Assembly: GCA_002221445.1 (NCBI GenBank)
Contig: NMUI01000013.1
Coordinates: 1-42,669, forward strand
Direction of reading: 5' to 3'
DNA from: Phenylobacterium zucineum
GTDB lineage: Bacteria; Pseudomonadota; Alphaproteobacteria; Caulobacterales; Caulobacteraceae
DNA: 42,669 nucleotides
Both the position numbers and the translations under genes were made by a program. Positions 1 through 8,239 of this stretch are shown piece after piece. The notes below the pieces were generated by a model. That model saw only the letters and a program-made list of their open reading frames with translations. It ran no database searches and was not told the DNA's origin. Each line of letters opens with the position of its first letter. The stretch's first letter is position 1.

Positions 1-197
1 CGGCGCTGTAGCTTCGGCTTCAACGTCACCAGCACCTTGACGGCAGCGCCTACCGCTGAGTGTCGGCGGTCGGCTTCGACATGCAACGCCGCAGCATTGC
101 CAGCACGGTTCAACACGCCCACAATCTCTCGTGCCATCTGTCGCTCAAGAGCTGCAGACAGTCGAGCATGCTGCTGAATGCGGCGTTGCCTATTCAT
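1..197 (-). CDS. Mu F-like head morphogenesis protein, N-terminal part (continues at 42669)
   Basis: ATG at 197 (MNRQRRIQQHARLSAALERQ...LKPKLQRR) stays open to position 1 and joins in frame to 42669 (LEASAMRAAEMQ...). Located directly downstream of portal. Confidence 0.85.
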   Translation of the reverse strand, partial: MNRQRRIQQHARLSAALERQMAREIVGVLNRAGNAAALHVEADRRHSAVGAAVKVLVTLKPKLQR

Positions 198-1506
198 CGT
201 CTTCCGACTCCACGCTGCCTGTGTCATCGTCGCCGGCGCCGTCCTCAGGATCAGCGTTCGGATCGTCCTCGCTGCCACCTTCGATCACCGTGGCCGCAGA
301 CTCGAGCGGCACGAGCGACGACTGGACAAGGATCACGTCACCGTCAGCCACCTTCTCGTAGCCGAGCATCTCGCGCTTTTCGTTCACAGTCAGAATAGTC
401 GACTTCTCGACACGATCCCACAGGGCAGCACGTTCGTCCGCGAAGACCGGCAGGTCATCAACGTCAGGCTCAATCGACAGGCCTTGACCGAATGCCGGCG
501 TGATCCACCAATTCAAGGTGCGGCAGAACTGCCAGACGAGCGGCAGGACGAGCTGACGGTAGAACGCTTTGTTCGCCTCCGCATAGTTGGCGTAGGTGTT
601 GTCTCCCGGGATGCCGAGCATGAGCGGCGGCACACCGATGGCGAGCGCAATGTCACGAGCAGCTGAGTTCTTGCCGTCAACATAGGCCATGTCTTTAGGC
701 GAGAAACCCATCTCCTTCCAATCGAGGCCACCGTCGAGCAGCAGCGGGCGTCCGGCGTTCGCCGATCCCGAGAACGATGCGTCGAGTTCGGCCTTCAGGC
801 GGTTCCACTGCTCGTCAGTCAGTTTTCCTGATCCTTCCTTGGGCGCGTAGACGAGAGCACCCGAAGGTTGGGCCGAGTTGTCGAGGAGCGCCTTGTTCCA
901 GGCGACGGCTCCGGTGTGGGAGTCGACGGCGAACGCTGCGGGATCGAGTGCAGGCATTCCGTACCAGTCATCTGCAGGATTGTAGTCCCGCCAATGGAGC
1001 AGTGGGACCTTACCCGCGGGAATGTCGACTTCGATCTTTCGGGCGTTGCCTGACACGTTGAACTCGTAGGCCTCGGGGAAGCCCAAGGGGCCAGGCACCA
1101 CCTTAACGCGGTCAGGACGCCAACGGTAAAGCTCACGAGGCCTACCGCCAATATCAATGCGCTCAATATAGGCATTAGCGCCAAGCAGAAAATCAGAGAA
1201 CACAGCCTGACGCCAAGCGATGCCGTCCTCCATCGGGTTCGGGCGGTTGAGCAAAGCCTCGAGTGCGGCATGTGTTGTCTGTCCATCTGTCTGTCCCCTG
1301 CGGCGCATGATTGCGAGCGGCACGTCAGCAGCGGCCTTGGCTGCCAGCCACACGCAAGCATAGACGATGACGTTCCGTTGGTATCCTTCCTTGGCGAGCT
1401 TGGCGAAGTCGCGTTGCTGCCAGATCGGACGGCCGAGTGACCAGGACGAAACCATGGCCCCGACACTGGACGCCTTGCTGCTGAAGAGTCGGTTCCAGAG
1501 TTTCAT
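190..1506 (-). CDS. Phage portal protein (HK97 family)
   Basis: 438 aa; portal-like residues (GVPPLMLGIPGDNTYANYAEANKAFYRQLVLPL); lies between terminase and Mu-F/protease genes. Confidence 0.95.
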   Translation of the reverse strand: MKLWNRLFSSKASSVGAMVSSWSLGRPIWQQRDFAKLAKEGYQRNVIVYACVWLAAKAAADVPLAIMRRRGQTDGQTTHAALEALLNRPNPMEDGIAWRQAVFSDFLLGANAYIERIDIGGRPRELYRWRPDRVKVVPGPLGFPEAYEFNVSGNARKIEVDIPAGKVPLLHWRDYNPADDWYGMPALDPAAFAVDSHTGAVAWNKALLDNSAQPSGALVYAPKEGSGKLTDEQWNRLKAELDASFSGSANAGRPLLLDGGLDWKEMGFSPKDMAYVDGKNSAARDIALAIGVPPLMLGIPGDNTYANYAEANKAFYRQLVLPLVWQFCRTLNWWITPAFGQGLSIEPDVDDLPVFADERAALWDRVEKSTILTVNEKREMLGYEKVADGDVILVQSSLVPLESAATVIEGGSEDDPNADPEDGAGDDDTGSVESEDDE

Positions 1507-1507
1507 G

Positions 1508-2791
1508 TCATAGTCGCCTTATGCTTGGCCCACCAGCCAGTGCCTTGCGAGCTTCCTCGAGGGCATAGCGGAGGGCGTCGATTACGTGGTTCTCCTTGTC
1601 CTCCAACTCGGGCAACACCTCTTGAGTGAGCTTGTCGAGCTTGTAGGAATAGAGCGTGAGTTCATCAATGCAATGCTTGCAGGACGGATGGACGATAATG
1701 TCCACCGACTGCAGGAATGCAATGCCGTCCTCGATTGATCCCGGCCCCTTCGTAGCGCCCACAATGTTCCAGCCATTGCGGTTCATGTAACTGATGGTCT
1801 CGGGTCGAGCCGAGTCAGCACGAATTGGCCAGCGTTTGGCACCGGGTATCTTCGAGAACAGTGCCGGTGTGTGGTCAATTTCACACCCGACTTTGTAGAC
1901 CTCGGCCTCGATATAGAGAGTCCGTTTGTCAATCAGGTAGCACTTGACCAGCACAGTCGGGTCAACGGAGAAGCCCCAGTCAGCGCCGTAGTAAGGCGTC
2001 ACGTCAGGCGGCACCGTCATTTCGTCAATGCGCCAGTTCTTGAAGACTGCCGCCTCGGAATTGCGTCGATACTGTCCGAGCCAGATATGCGCGTACTTGT
2101 CAGGATCACGCTTCCTGTCCCATTCCATCTCCTCGCGCAACACCTCCGGGAACCATGGGTTCTCGGTGAAGTTGGCGCAGAACATGATGGTACGAGGCGG
2201 CGGCCCGTCCTCACCGCGGAACATGGCGTCGACCGGATCAGTCTTCAGCCGCGGGTTCCACGAGAACCACAGCTCGGAACCGGGCTTGCGGATCGTCGGC
2301 ACAAGCAGGTCAATGGATGCTTGCGACACCGTGGAGGCTTCTTCAACCCACACAATGTCAATGCCCTCCATCGACTTAATCGACTCGGGGTTGGTACGCA
2401 ACCCTTCGAACAGGAACTGAGTGCCGTTGCGCCCAACGATCCCGGTGAGCGTGACCTGATAAAACCACTCGAGGCCGAGCAGCTTGATCTTGTCCTCGAG
2501 CAGCTGCTTGACCGAGGTCTTTATGCTTTTCTGTATCTCGCGAGCACACAGGATGCGCAGCGGCTTCTGGGAGCCCATCGTCACGAGCGTTGCGGCGATG
2601 CTGTGCGACTTCGCTGAGCCGCGTCCACCGTAGAACGCCTTGTAACGTGAGGGCTCCCATATACGTTTGAACGATGTAGGCAGCTGGAGGCGAGCGTTAT
2701 TCTTCGCTTGCGGGCTTAGGGCTCGGCGGCTCGACGAACTCAACAGTGACCGAGTGCTGGATCGGTTCTCCGTCTTCGCCTGTGTGCTCAT
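1508..2791 (-). CDS. Terminase large subunit
   Basis: Walker A-like YGGRGSAKSHS, WVEEAS Walker B-like, later nuclease acidic residues. The listed ATG lies inside TerS, so the true start may be further downstream near 2700. Confidence 0.95.
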   Translation of the reverse strand: MSTQAKTENRSSTRSLLSSSSRRALSPQAKNNARLQLPTSFKRIWEPSRYKAFYGGRGSAKSHSIAATLVTMGSQKPLRILCAREIQKSIKTSVKQLLEDKIKLLGLEWFYQVTLTGIVGRNGTQFLFEGLRTNPESIKSMEGIDIVWVEEASTVSQASIDLLVPTIRKPGSELWFSWNPRLKTDPVDAMFRGEDGPPPRTIMFCANFTENPWFPEVLREEMEWDRKRDPDKYAHIWLGQYRRNSEAAVFKNWRIDEMTVPPDVTPYYGADWGFSVDPTVLVKCYLIDKRTLYIEAEVYKVGCEIDHTPALFSKIPGAKRWPIRADSARPETISYMNRNGWNIVGATKGPGSIEDGIAFLQSVDIIVHPSCKHCIDELTLYSYKLDKLTQEVLPELEDKENHVIDALRYALEEARKALAGGPSIRRL

Positions 2792-3071
2792 GACGATCCG
2801 TCTCCTTCCAGCCCATGCGCGTCTTGGCCCAGAAGATCTGAGCAGTCACTGCAGACTTGTCATTGCGTTGGGTGGCGGCGAACAACTTACCCACAACCTT
2901 CATGTTGACCGAGATATGACCTCGCTCGAGTTCGGTCGAGTAGTACTTGTAGAGAGTGCGTTCGCCAATGTCCAGTGCGATGGCAATTTGTTCAATCGTG
3001 AAACCAAACCCCGCCATCCGCTCCACCTGCTCGCGCATCTGCCGTGTTGGCTTATGGGCAGGCATAGCCAT
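2697..3071 (-). CDS. Terminase small subunit-like HTH protein
   Basis: 124 aa with N-terminal HTH (FTIEQIAIALDIGERTLYKYY), directly upstream of TerL. Confidence 0.75.
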   Translation of the reverse strand: MAMPAHKPTRQMREQVERMAGFGFTIEQIAIALDIGERTLYKYYSTELERGHISVNMKVVGKLFAATQRNDKSAVTAQIFWAKTRMGWKETDRHEHTGEDGEPIQHSVTVEFVEPPSPKPASEE

Positions 3072-3156
3072 ATCTTGACTCCGTGGCTTTTTAGGTCGGG
3101 GGTTGAATTGGGGTCGGTGGCTACATTGTCCACCTTACTCAATAATTGCCACTTTT

Positions 3157-3597
3157 TTACTGTAATGTCAATACGAGGACTTCGATCTCGTCTTTTGCTA
3201 GCGTTATCAATCGGTTACACGCCCAATCCAGCTCTTCACTAATATCCAATTGGCTCACGCCTGGCATTACTTTCTGAATTTGCCGCACAGTCTTGCCACG
3301 TATCGCCCATTCCAGCGCCACACATGCCTTCTCACGTCGAACTATGCACAAAGCCTCAAAGACTTTCTCGCACGAGTCGCCCAAAAGTCGCTCTTGACCA
3401 CGCTCCACATTAGCTGTCGCTTCCGCTTTCAGCCCATACACTTCCACAGACAGGTCTCTGGCCAGCTGACACCAGAACAACCAATCCTTCACCATCGCGT
3501 CATAGTACTTGGGCTTCGACATGCGCGGGCCACCATATCCTCGATGAGCCCGACGAACTGCGAAGCGCAGCGCCTTGATTACTTCATGCCGTTCCAT
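3157..3597 (-). CDS. Hypothetical phage protein
   Basis: 146 aa, overlaps the end of the upstream HTH gene; C-terminus resembles a sigma/ArpU-type helical region (VRQIQKVMPGVSQLDISEELDWACNRLI). Confidence 0.65.
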   Translation of the reverse strand: MERHEVIKALRFAVRRAHRGYGGPRMSKPKYYDAMVKDWLFWCQLARDLSVEVYGLKAEATANVERGQERLLGDSCEKVFEALCIVRREKACVALEWAIRGKTVRQIQKVMPGVSQLDISEELDWACNRLITLAKDEIEVLVLTLQ

Positions 3598-3932
3598 TCG
3601 CTCACCAGCCCTTTCATCTTGCAGGCCTCGCAGAGACGAATGAACGCAAAGCGCTCCTTGCGATAAGGCACGTTTCGACCGAGCAGCCAGTTGTAGACTG
3701 TCACTCGAGACACTTCCATCAGCTCGGCAATCTCGTCAATGGTCCGCACCTTGCGGCACTGCTCGAGCGTTCGGATGACGAGCTCCGGGTCCAGTTGGTT
3801 CGCAGTGTACTCGCGAGTCAACGGACGCTGCTTGTTCTTGAATACCATGTGAGTTCTCCTTTCATCATCACTCACTATCATCGTCATCAACGTCCGAGCA
3901 ACATTCAATTTTCTCCAGTCAATGTTGTTCAT
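3579..3932 (-). CDS. HTH transcriptional regulator-like protein
   Basis: HTH segment TIDEIAELMEVSRVTVYNWLLGRNVPYRKE; start codon overlaps a copy of the intergenic operator motif. Confidence 0.75.
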   Translation of the reverse strand: MNNIDWRKLNVARTLMTMIVSDDERRTHMVFKNKQRPLTREYTANQLDPELVIRTLEQCRKVRTIDEIAELMEVSRVTVYNWLLGRNVPYRKERFAFIRLCEACKMKGLVSEWNGMK

Positions 3933-4188
3933 ACGTCATTGCTCGTTACAAATTGGCGGGTATAACCAATTCTATATATATAAGTCATTGAAATATATAT
4001 ATTCACATCATAGCCGCCAACTGGCGGGTATGAACAACATTTTCTAACGTCTATGGACAACATTGTTCATACATGCCAACGTCTTGGCGGCTATGGACAA
4101 CATTGTTCATACGCGCCAACTATGGCGGCTATGTAAGAACTCATGTATTTCAATAACCTATCGCACAAGTTTTGGTCATACCCGCCAA
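3921..4188. promoter_or_regulatory. Divergent regulatory region with repeated dyad sites (operators or replication iterons)
   Basis: Exact 22-bp copies CTATGGACAACATTGTTCATAC at 4051-4072 and 4091-4112; flanking TTGGCGG(G/C)TAT half-sites at 3953, 4009-4032, 4084 and 4177-4188. Confidence 0.85.
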
Positions 4189-4244
4189 ATGCACGAGTGC
4201 TAAGCGTATGTAAATTTTTTTCTGTAAAAAATCTAGCACCCCCG

Positions 4245-4273
4245 TTGACAACCACAAAGCATCGTCTTAGTCA
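4245..4273 (+). promoter_or_regulatory. Putative early rightward promoter
   Basis: CCGTTGACA at 4242-4250, 17-bp spacer, weak -10 TAGTCA; precedes the first early gene. Confidence 0.4.
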
Positions 4274-4302
4274 TGCTTCTGCAATCACGCACGGAGGACC
4301 AC

Positions 4303-4734
4303 ATGAAGACCGAAGAAATGCAAGTCGCTGACGCAGTGAGTTATGCGTATGGCATCATCGAAGAGCTCGCGAGCGAATGCCGCGAAGTCGTTGACAATGC
4401 CAGCGGAACACCTCGCGAGAACACTCAGCGCATTCAAACCCTCGACGAGACGGCAGGCACTCTCGAGAACCAGCAGGAACCCGAAGTGCTCGACACCGAG
4501 CGCCGCGTCAAGTTCCAGGTTCATCCCGACAAGCGCCGCGGCCTGTCGCGTCAGAAACGCCTCGACAACGCCATCTCCGCCATTGAAGCTGTCATCGCTG
4601 ACATGGACGAATTGATCGAGGCACTTCCCGAAGATGATGAAGAGGCCCGGCCCGCTGCCGAGTCCCTGCGCGATGACCTCGACAATACCCTGGGCGAAGT
4701 TCAAGGAGTCGAGTTCCCCGGCATGTATGGGTGA
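4303..4734 (+). CDS. Hypothetical acidic early protein
   Basis: First rightward ORF; ATG with GGAGG SD (cacggaggaccacATG). The listed upstream ATG at 4273 is less likely. Confidence 0.7.
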   Translation: MKTEEMQVADAVSYAYGIIEELASECREVVDNASGTPRENTQRIQTLDETAGTLENQQEPEVLDTERRVKFQVHPDKRRGLSRQKRLDNAISAIEAVIADMDELIEALPEDDEEARPAAESLRDDLDNTLGEVQGVEFPGMYG

Positions 4735-4742
4735 GGTGAGCG

Positions 4743-5063
4743 ATGATCGTACTCAAACACCTCGCCCGCGAATACAACATGGACCCAGGCAAGATCAGGC
4801 GCATCGGACGCGCAACGCTCGGGCTCGTCATCGGAGGAAGATGGAAATGGCAAGACGAAAACGACATGCAACTGAAGAAGCTCCGCGCAGCTCTGGACGA
4901 GGCCTCGAAGAAGCATTCCCGGCATCCCCGTCCCGGCCGCCCAAGTACGGCTTCTACTGCTACAACCAAAACGGGGCCTTCACCTACCAATGCTTCTGCG
5001 GCATCTACGCCGCCAAGCGCTTCATCGAAGTCATCACCGAAGGCACGTCCTACAAGTGGCTGA
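4743..5063 (+). CDS. Small DNA-binding-like protein (LRKA-type mini-domain) or N-terminal part of the next gene
   Basis: MIVLKHLAREYNMDPGKIRRIGRATLGLVIGGRWKW looks coding; the C-terminal tail after about 4915 looks out of frame. Confidence 0.5.
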   Translation: MIVLKHLAREYNMDPGKIRRIGRATLGLVIGGRWKWQDENDMQLKKLRAALDEASKKHSRHPRPGRPSTASTATTKTGPSPTNASAASTPPSASSKSSPKARPTSG

Positions 5064-5512
5064 ATTGCGAAACGATCCTGGCCGAGAACGGCGTCAAGAT
5101 CAGCACCACAACCAATCCCAACCCGAAGCCCGGTGACCAAACCTACTTCGAGATGGAAGAAGTGCTCGAGCACGAGTACACCACAGAAGAGGAAGCGTGG
5201 CAAGTGCCTGAGCCCATGGCGTCACAGTGGCCGCGCTTCCCAAGCCAGGGCGCACCGCGTGAGCGCAGCAATGACGATGACGCGCCGGCGCAACGTCGCA
5301 CAGCAACGCCTCGGCCTGAGCGCCCAGCACGTCCTCAGCGTGTCGAAGGCAACGTGTCCGTTGCGACAATCGCCGAGCAACTCGGCATCGACGCGACGAA
5401 GGCCCGCGGCGCACTGCGCAAGGCGTCAGAACCCAAACCGCCTCAAGGATGGGAATGGCCCCCATCAGAGGTCGAACGCATCAAGGCCAAGATCAAGGAG
5501 CACCTCAAATGA
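4841..5512 (+). CDS. Hypothetical protein with C-terminal LRKA-type mini-domain
   Basis: Coding-like from PPKYGFYCYNQNGAFTYQCFCGIYAAKRF to VATIAEQLGIDATKARGALRKA; possible start at 4841 with GGAGGA SD, or reached by frame change from 4743. Confidence 0.6.
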   Translation: MEMARRKRHATEEAPRSSGRGLEEAFPASPSRPPKYGFYCYNQNGAFTYQCFCGIYAAKRFIEVITEGTSYKWLNCETILAENGVKISTTTNPNPKPGDQTYFEMEEVLEHEYTTEEEAWQVPEPMASQWPRFPSQGAPRERSNDDDAPAQRRTATPRPERPARPQRVEGNVSVATIAEQLGIDATKARGALRKASEPKPPQGWEWPPSEVERIKAKIKEHLK

Positions 5513-5739
5513 AGGTTCAGTCCAAGTTCAATTACGGGGAACCGAAGCCCTACACCATCGAGCAGGCCATTGAGAAGGAGATCATCAACCAGGAGAACAC
5601 CAACGAGCAAGTCAACAAGATGGCGCTCATGCTCGGTCAGCTAGTCGAGGAGCTCCATCGCAAAGGATCAATCGGGAAGAAAGGCGTTCTGCGTCTGCTC
5701 CCCGGCATGGAGGAAGCCGATGGTAGCTTTGAAGGTTAA
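5509..5739 (+). CDS. Hypothetical protein
   Basis: MKVQSKFNYGEPKPYTIEQAIEKEI...; ATGA overlap with upstream gene. Confidence 0.65.
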   Translation: MKVQSKFNYGEPKPYTIEQAIEKEIINQENTNEQVNKMALMLGQLVEELHRKGSIGKKGVLRLLPGMEEADGSFEG

Positions 5740-5968
5740 AAGGTTGATCCGAAAAACCAAGGTGGAGAGCTGCGAACTTCGATTGGGTGAAGACGAGATA
5801 CTTGCGCTTCTCCGAACTTCGGGGATAGACGTTCCACCAACCGCTAAAGTCACCTTCTACGTCCCGGGTGGCGGCGACTACAGCAACGAAACCCTTGACG
5901 TGGACAGAGATAACCCCGTCACAGTGTCATGGCAATATGTTGAGGAGAAAACTGATGCGCAGGATTGA
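5720..5968 (+). CDS. Hypothetical protein
   Basis: 82 aa ORF in tightly packed early operon. Confidence 0.6.
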   Translation: MVALKVKRLIRKTKVESCELRLGEDEILALLRTSGIDVPPTAKVTFYVPGGGDYSNETLDVDRDNPVTVSWQYVEEKTDAQD

Positions 5969-6491
5969 AGTCGACTTCCCGGTGGACGTGACGCTCACCG
6001 AGGATGAACACCGCGCCCTCGATCAGGTGCTCACCAGCATCTGCAATCGCTACGTCACCGAACACCCCGGCCGCGTCATGTGGGTCTTCGGGACCGGACA
6101 GAAGATGCTCAGCAACCCTTTCCTCGTCGGGGATGATGAGCCGTTGCAATTCGACGAGAGCATTCTTCATTTCGACATTCACGAGAGAGAGGACTTCATG
6201 GCCTACAAACACCTCAAGTCTGGTGACCCGTTCACCATCATCGAACACGCGCCGCTCAAGAACGATGACGGATCGGAGGTCGCCATCGGCGCACTCGTGT
6301 CCAAGTGGTTCGACACGTCGGAGCCCGGGCGCGTGTTCCGCGTCACCAAGGTCACTCGCACCGATCACGGCGCTTCCGTCGCCTATGAGTGCACGTTCCT
6401 CGGCATGATGGAAATCACGCCCGATCCCAACAACCCCGAACAGCGCCTGGTCCGTGTCATCGACACCGACGGCAACGAGGTGAAGTCATGA
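5955..6491 (+). CDS. Hypothetical protein
   Basis: MRRIEVDFPVDVTLTEDEHRALDQVL...; ATG at 5955 overlaps upstream gene. Confidence 0.65.
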   Translation: MRRIEVDFPVDVTLTEDEHRALDQVLTSICNRYVTEHPGRVMWVFGTGQKMLSNPFLVGDDEPLQFDESILHFDIHEREDFMAYKHLKSGDPFTIIEHAPLKNDDGSEVAIGALVSKWFDTSEPGRVFRVTKVTRTDHGASVAYECTFLGMMEITPDPNNPEQRLVRVIDTDGNEVKS

Positions 6492-6991
6492 TTATGCTCG
6501 ACCTCGAAACACTCGGCACCCGTCCGGGCTCGGCCATCGTCGCACTCGCGGCTGTGCATTTCGAGCCGTATGACAACCAGCTCGGCAGCTTCATCGCCGG
6601 CAGCATATCGCCGGTCCAACCCAAGATGCGGATCGAGGGCAGCACTGTCCAGTGGTGGATGGGGCAGTCCGAACGTGCTCGCGAAGAGACGTTCCCCGAC
6701 AATCCCACATGGGCGAGCATCGAAGAGGCGCTCGACGCATTCACCGCGTTCTACGATGGCAGCCCGCTCTGGTCGCACGGTGCGGCGTTCGACATTGTTC
6801 TGCTGGAGGCGGCGTATCATCGCCACGGCCGGCGAACGCCTTGGAGCTACCGCGATATTCGGGACACGCGGACTCTCTATGCACTTCGTCCCAACGTCAA
6901 ACCGCCGTTCCTCGGCACCCAACACAACGCGCTCGATGACGCCTGCCACCAGGCGAAGTGGGTGCAATCCGTCATGCGGGAGATTAAGTGA
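6488..6991 (+). CDS. 3'-5' exonuclease (Rv2179c/RNase AS-like DEDD family)
   Basis: MIMLDLETLGTRPGSAIVALAAVHFE, SHGAAFDIVLLEAAY, HNALDDACHQAKWV motifs. Confidence 0.85.
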   Translation: MIMLDLETLGTRPGSAIVALAAVHFEPYDNQLGSFIAGSISPVQPKMRIEGSTVQWWMGQSERAREETFPDNPTWASIEEALDAFTAFYDGSPLWSHGAAFDIVLLEAAYHRHGRRTPWSYRDIRDTRTLYALRPNVKPPFLGTQHNALDDACHQAKWVQSVMREIK

Positions 6992-7338
6992 TGACGCCCA
7001 ACAAGCACGTCGGCAGCAACTGGCTGCACCTGAAGTCCAACAAGAAAGTCGTGATCGTCGGGCACGGGATGCTCGAGGCCACAGCTCGTCCTTGCTTCTT
7101 CTACAACGAGGAAGGCGAGAACGTCATCTGGGCGCGTGACAGTGAGGAGTTCCTCGACGGTCGCTTCCAGCAGCTCTCCTACCAAGTCGTCTTGTTCTCT
7201 GAAGCCGGCATCATGATTGCGCTCGTCAAGTGCGGCGTCCCGCTGTCAGACCTGGTGAAGGAGCACCCGGAAGTTATGCGTATCACTGACCAGGAAGGGA
7301 CCGAGCTGTGGACCCGTGAGCAGCCGGTACCGCAATGA
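6988..7338 (+). CDS. Hypothetical protein (possibly DUF1653-like)
   Basis: 116 aa; ATGA overlap; RPCFFYNEEGENVIWARDSEEF segment. Confidence 0.55.
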   Translation: MMTPNKHVGSNWLHLKSNKKVVIVGHGMLEATARPCFFYNEEGENVIWARDSEEFLDGRFQQLSYQVVLFSEAGIMIALVKCGVPLSDLVKEHPEVMRITDQEGTELWTREQPVPQ

Positions 7339-7601
7339 TGCGGTGCGAGAAGTGTGGCGAAGACTCTGTTGTCAAAGACAGTCGCCATCACCTCAGCAAA
7401 CACAATCGAGCCTCGGCTTGCGAGCCGGGGTTCATATACCGCCGACGCCAATGCTTGAAGTGCGGTCACAAGTGGAGCACCGTCGAGATGCACGTCAACC
7501 GAATGGATGACTATGACCTCGAGACGGAACGTGATCGACTCAAGCAAAGGCTGAAGGCTCTCCGTCATCACATCTTGGAACTTGAAAGGATCACCAGATG
7601 A
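7335..7601 (+). CDS. NrdR-like zinc-ribbon protein lacking an ATP-cone
   Basis: MRCEKCGEDSVVKDSR...RRRQCLKCGHKWSTVEMHV resembles the NrdR N-terminal zinc ribbon; the remainder is coiled-coil-like. Confidence 0.7.
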   Translation: MMRCEKCGEDSVVKDSRHHLSKHNRASACEPGFIYRRRQCLKCGHKWSTVEMHVNRMDDYDLETERDRLKQRLKALRHHILELERITR

Positions 7602-8239
7602 AAGTCGAACTTGTGGCTATCACCAAGCCCACAGTCGCTGACATGCCGCCGGGCGTCTTCGTCGCCTATGCTGCTCGCGTCAGCAATCCCACGAACCAGC
7701 ACAACCACGAGACCTCGCCCAAGCTGCTTAAGTATCTGCAGCAGCACAAGCACTGGTCCCCGTTCGAGATGGCTCATGCCGTCCTGAAGATCGAGACCAC
7801 ACGGGACATTGCTCGGCAGATACTGCGGCACCGCTCGTTCTCCTTTCAGGAGTTCTCCCAGCGCTACGCCAAGGTGGACAACTTCGAGCTGTCGCGAGCG
7901 CGGCGTCAGGATACGAAGAACCGGCAGAACTCGATTGATGACCTCGACGTGAGCCTTCAGCGGGACTGGACGGCGAACCAGCAAGCGGTCATCGCTCACG
8001 CCCAGGAGGTCTATGAGCAGGCGCTCGCCGCGGGTGTCGCCAAGGAATGCGCTCGCAAGGTTCTGCCGGAAGGGCTGACGATCAGCACCCTCTTCATGGC
8101 CGGCACGTTCCGCTCGTGGCTCCATTATCTCGAGCAGCGATGCGACGAGTCCACACAGCTCGAGCACCGCGAGGTGGCGATTGCTGTCCGCGACGTTCTC
8201 GCCCATCACGTTCCGGAGGTCTTCGGTCATGAAGAGTAA
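7598..8239 (+). CDS. thyX: FAD-dependent thymidylate synthase
   Basis: ThyX signature RHRSFSFQEFSQRY; HWSPFEMAHAVLKIET. Confidence 0.96.
   Translation: MKVELVAITKPTVADMPPGVFVAYAARVSNPTNQHNHETSPKLLKYLQQHKHWSPFEMAHAVLKIETTRDIARQILRHRSFSFQEFSQRYAKVDNFELSRARRQDTKNRQNSIDDLDVSLQRDWTANQQAVIAHAQEVYEQALAAGVAKECARKVLPEGLTISTLFMAGTFRSWLHYLEQRCDESTQLEHREVAIAVRDVLAHHVPEVFGHEE

Noticed and set aside
3579-3932. Evidence for a temperate lifestyle (CI-like repressor)
   Set aside because: Only an HTH regulator is present; no integrase, excisionase with att site, or partition system recognised, so lysogeny is not supported.
3921-4188. CRISPR-like array
   Set aside because: Only two exact repeats with a 40-bp start-to-start distance, dyad symmetry and overlapping half-sites; no uniform spacers and no cas genes. 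The Cas4-like ORF at 20358 is a phage recombination-type nuclease.
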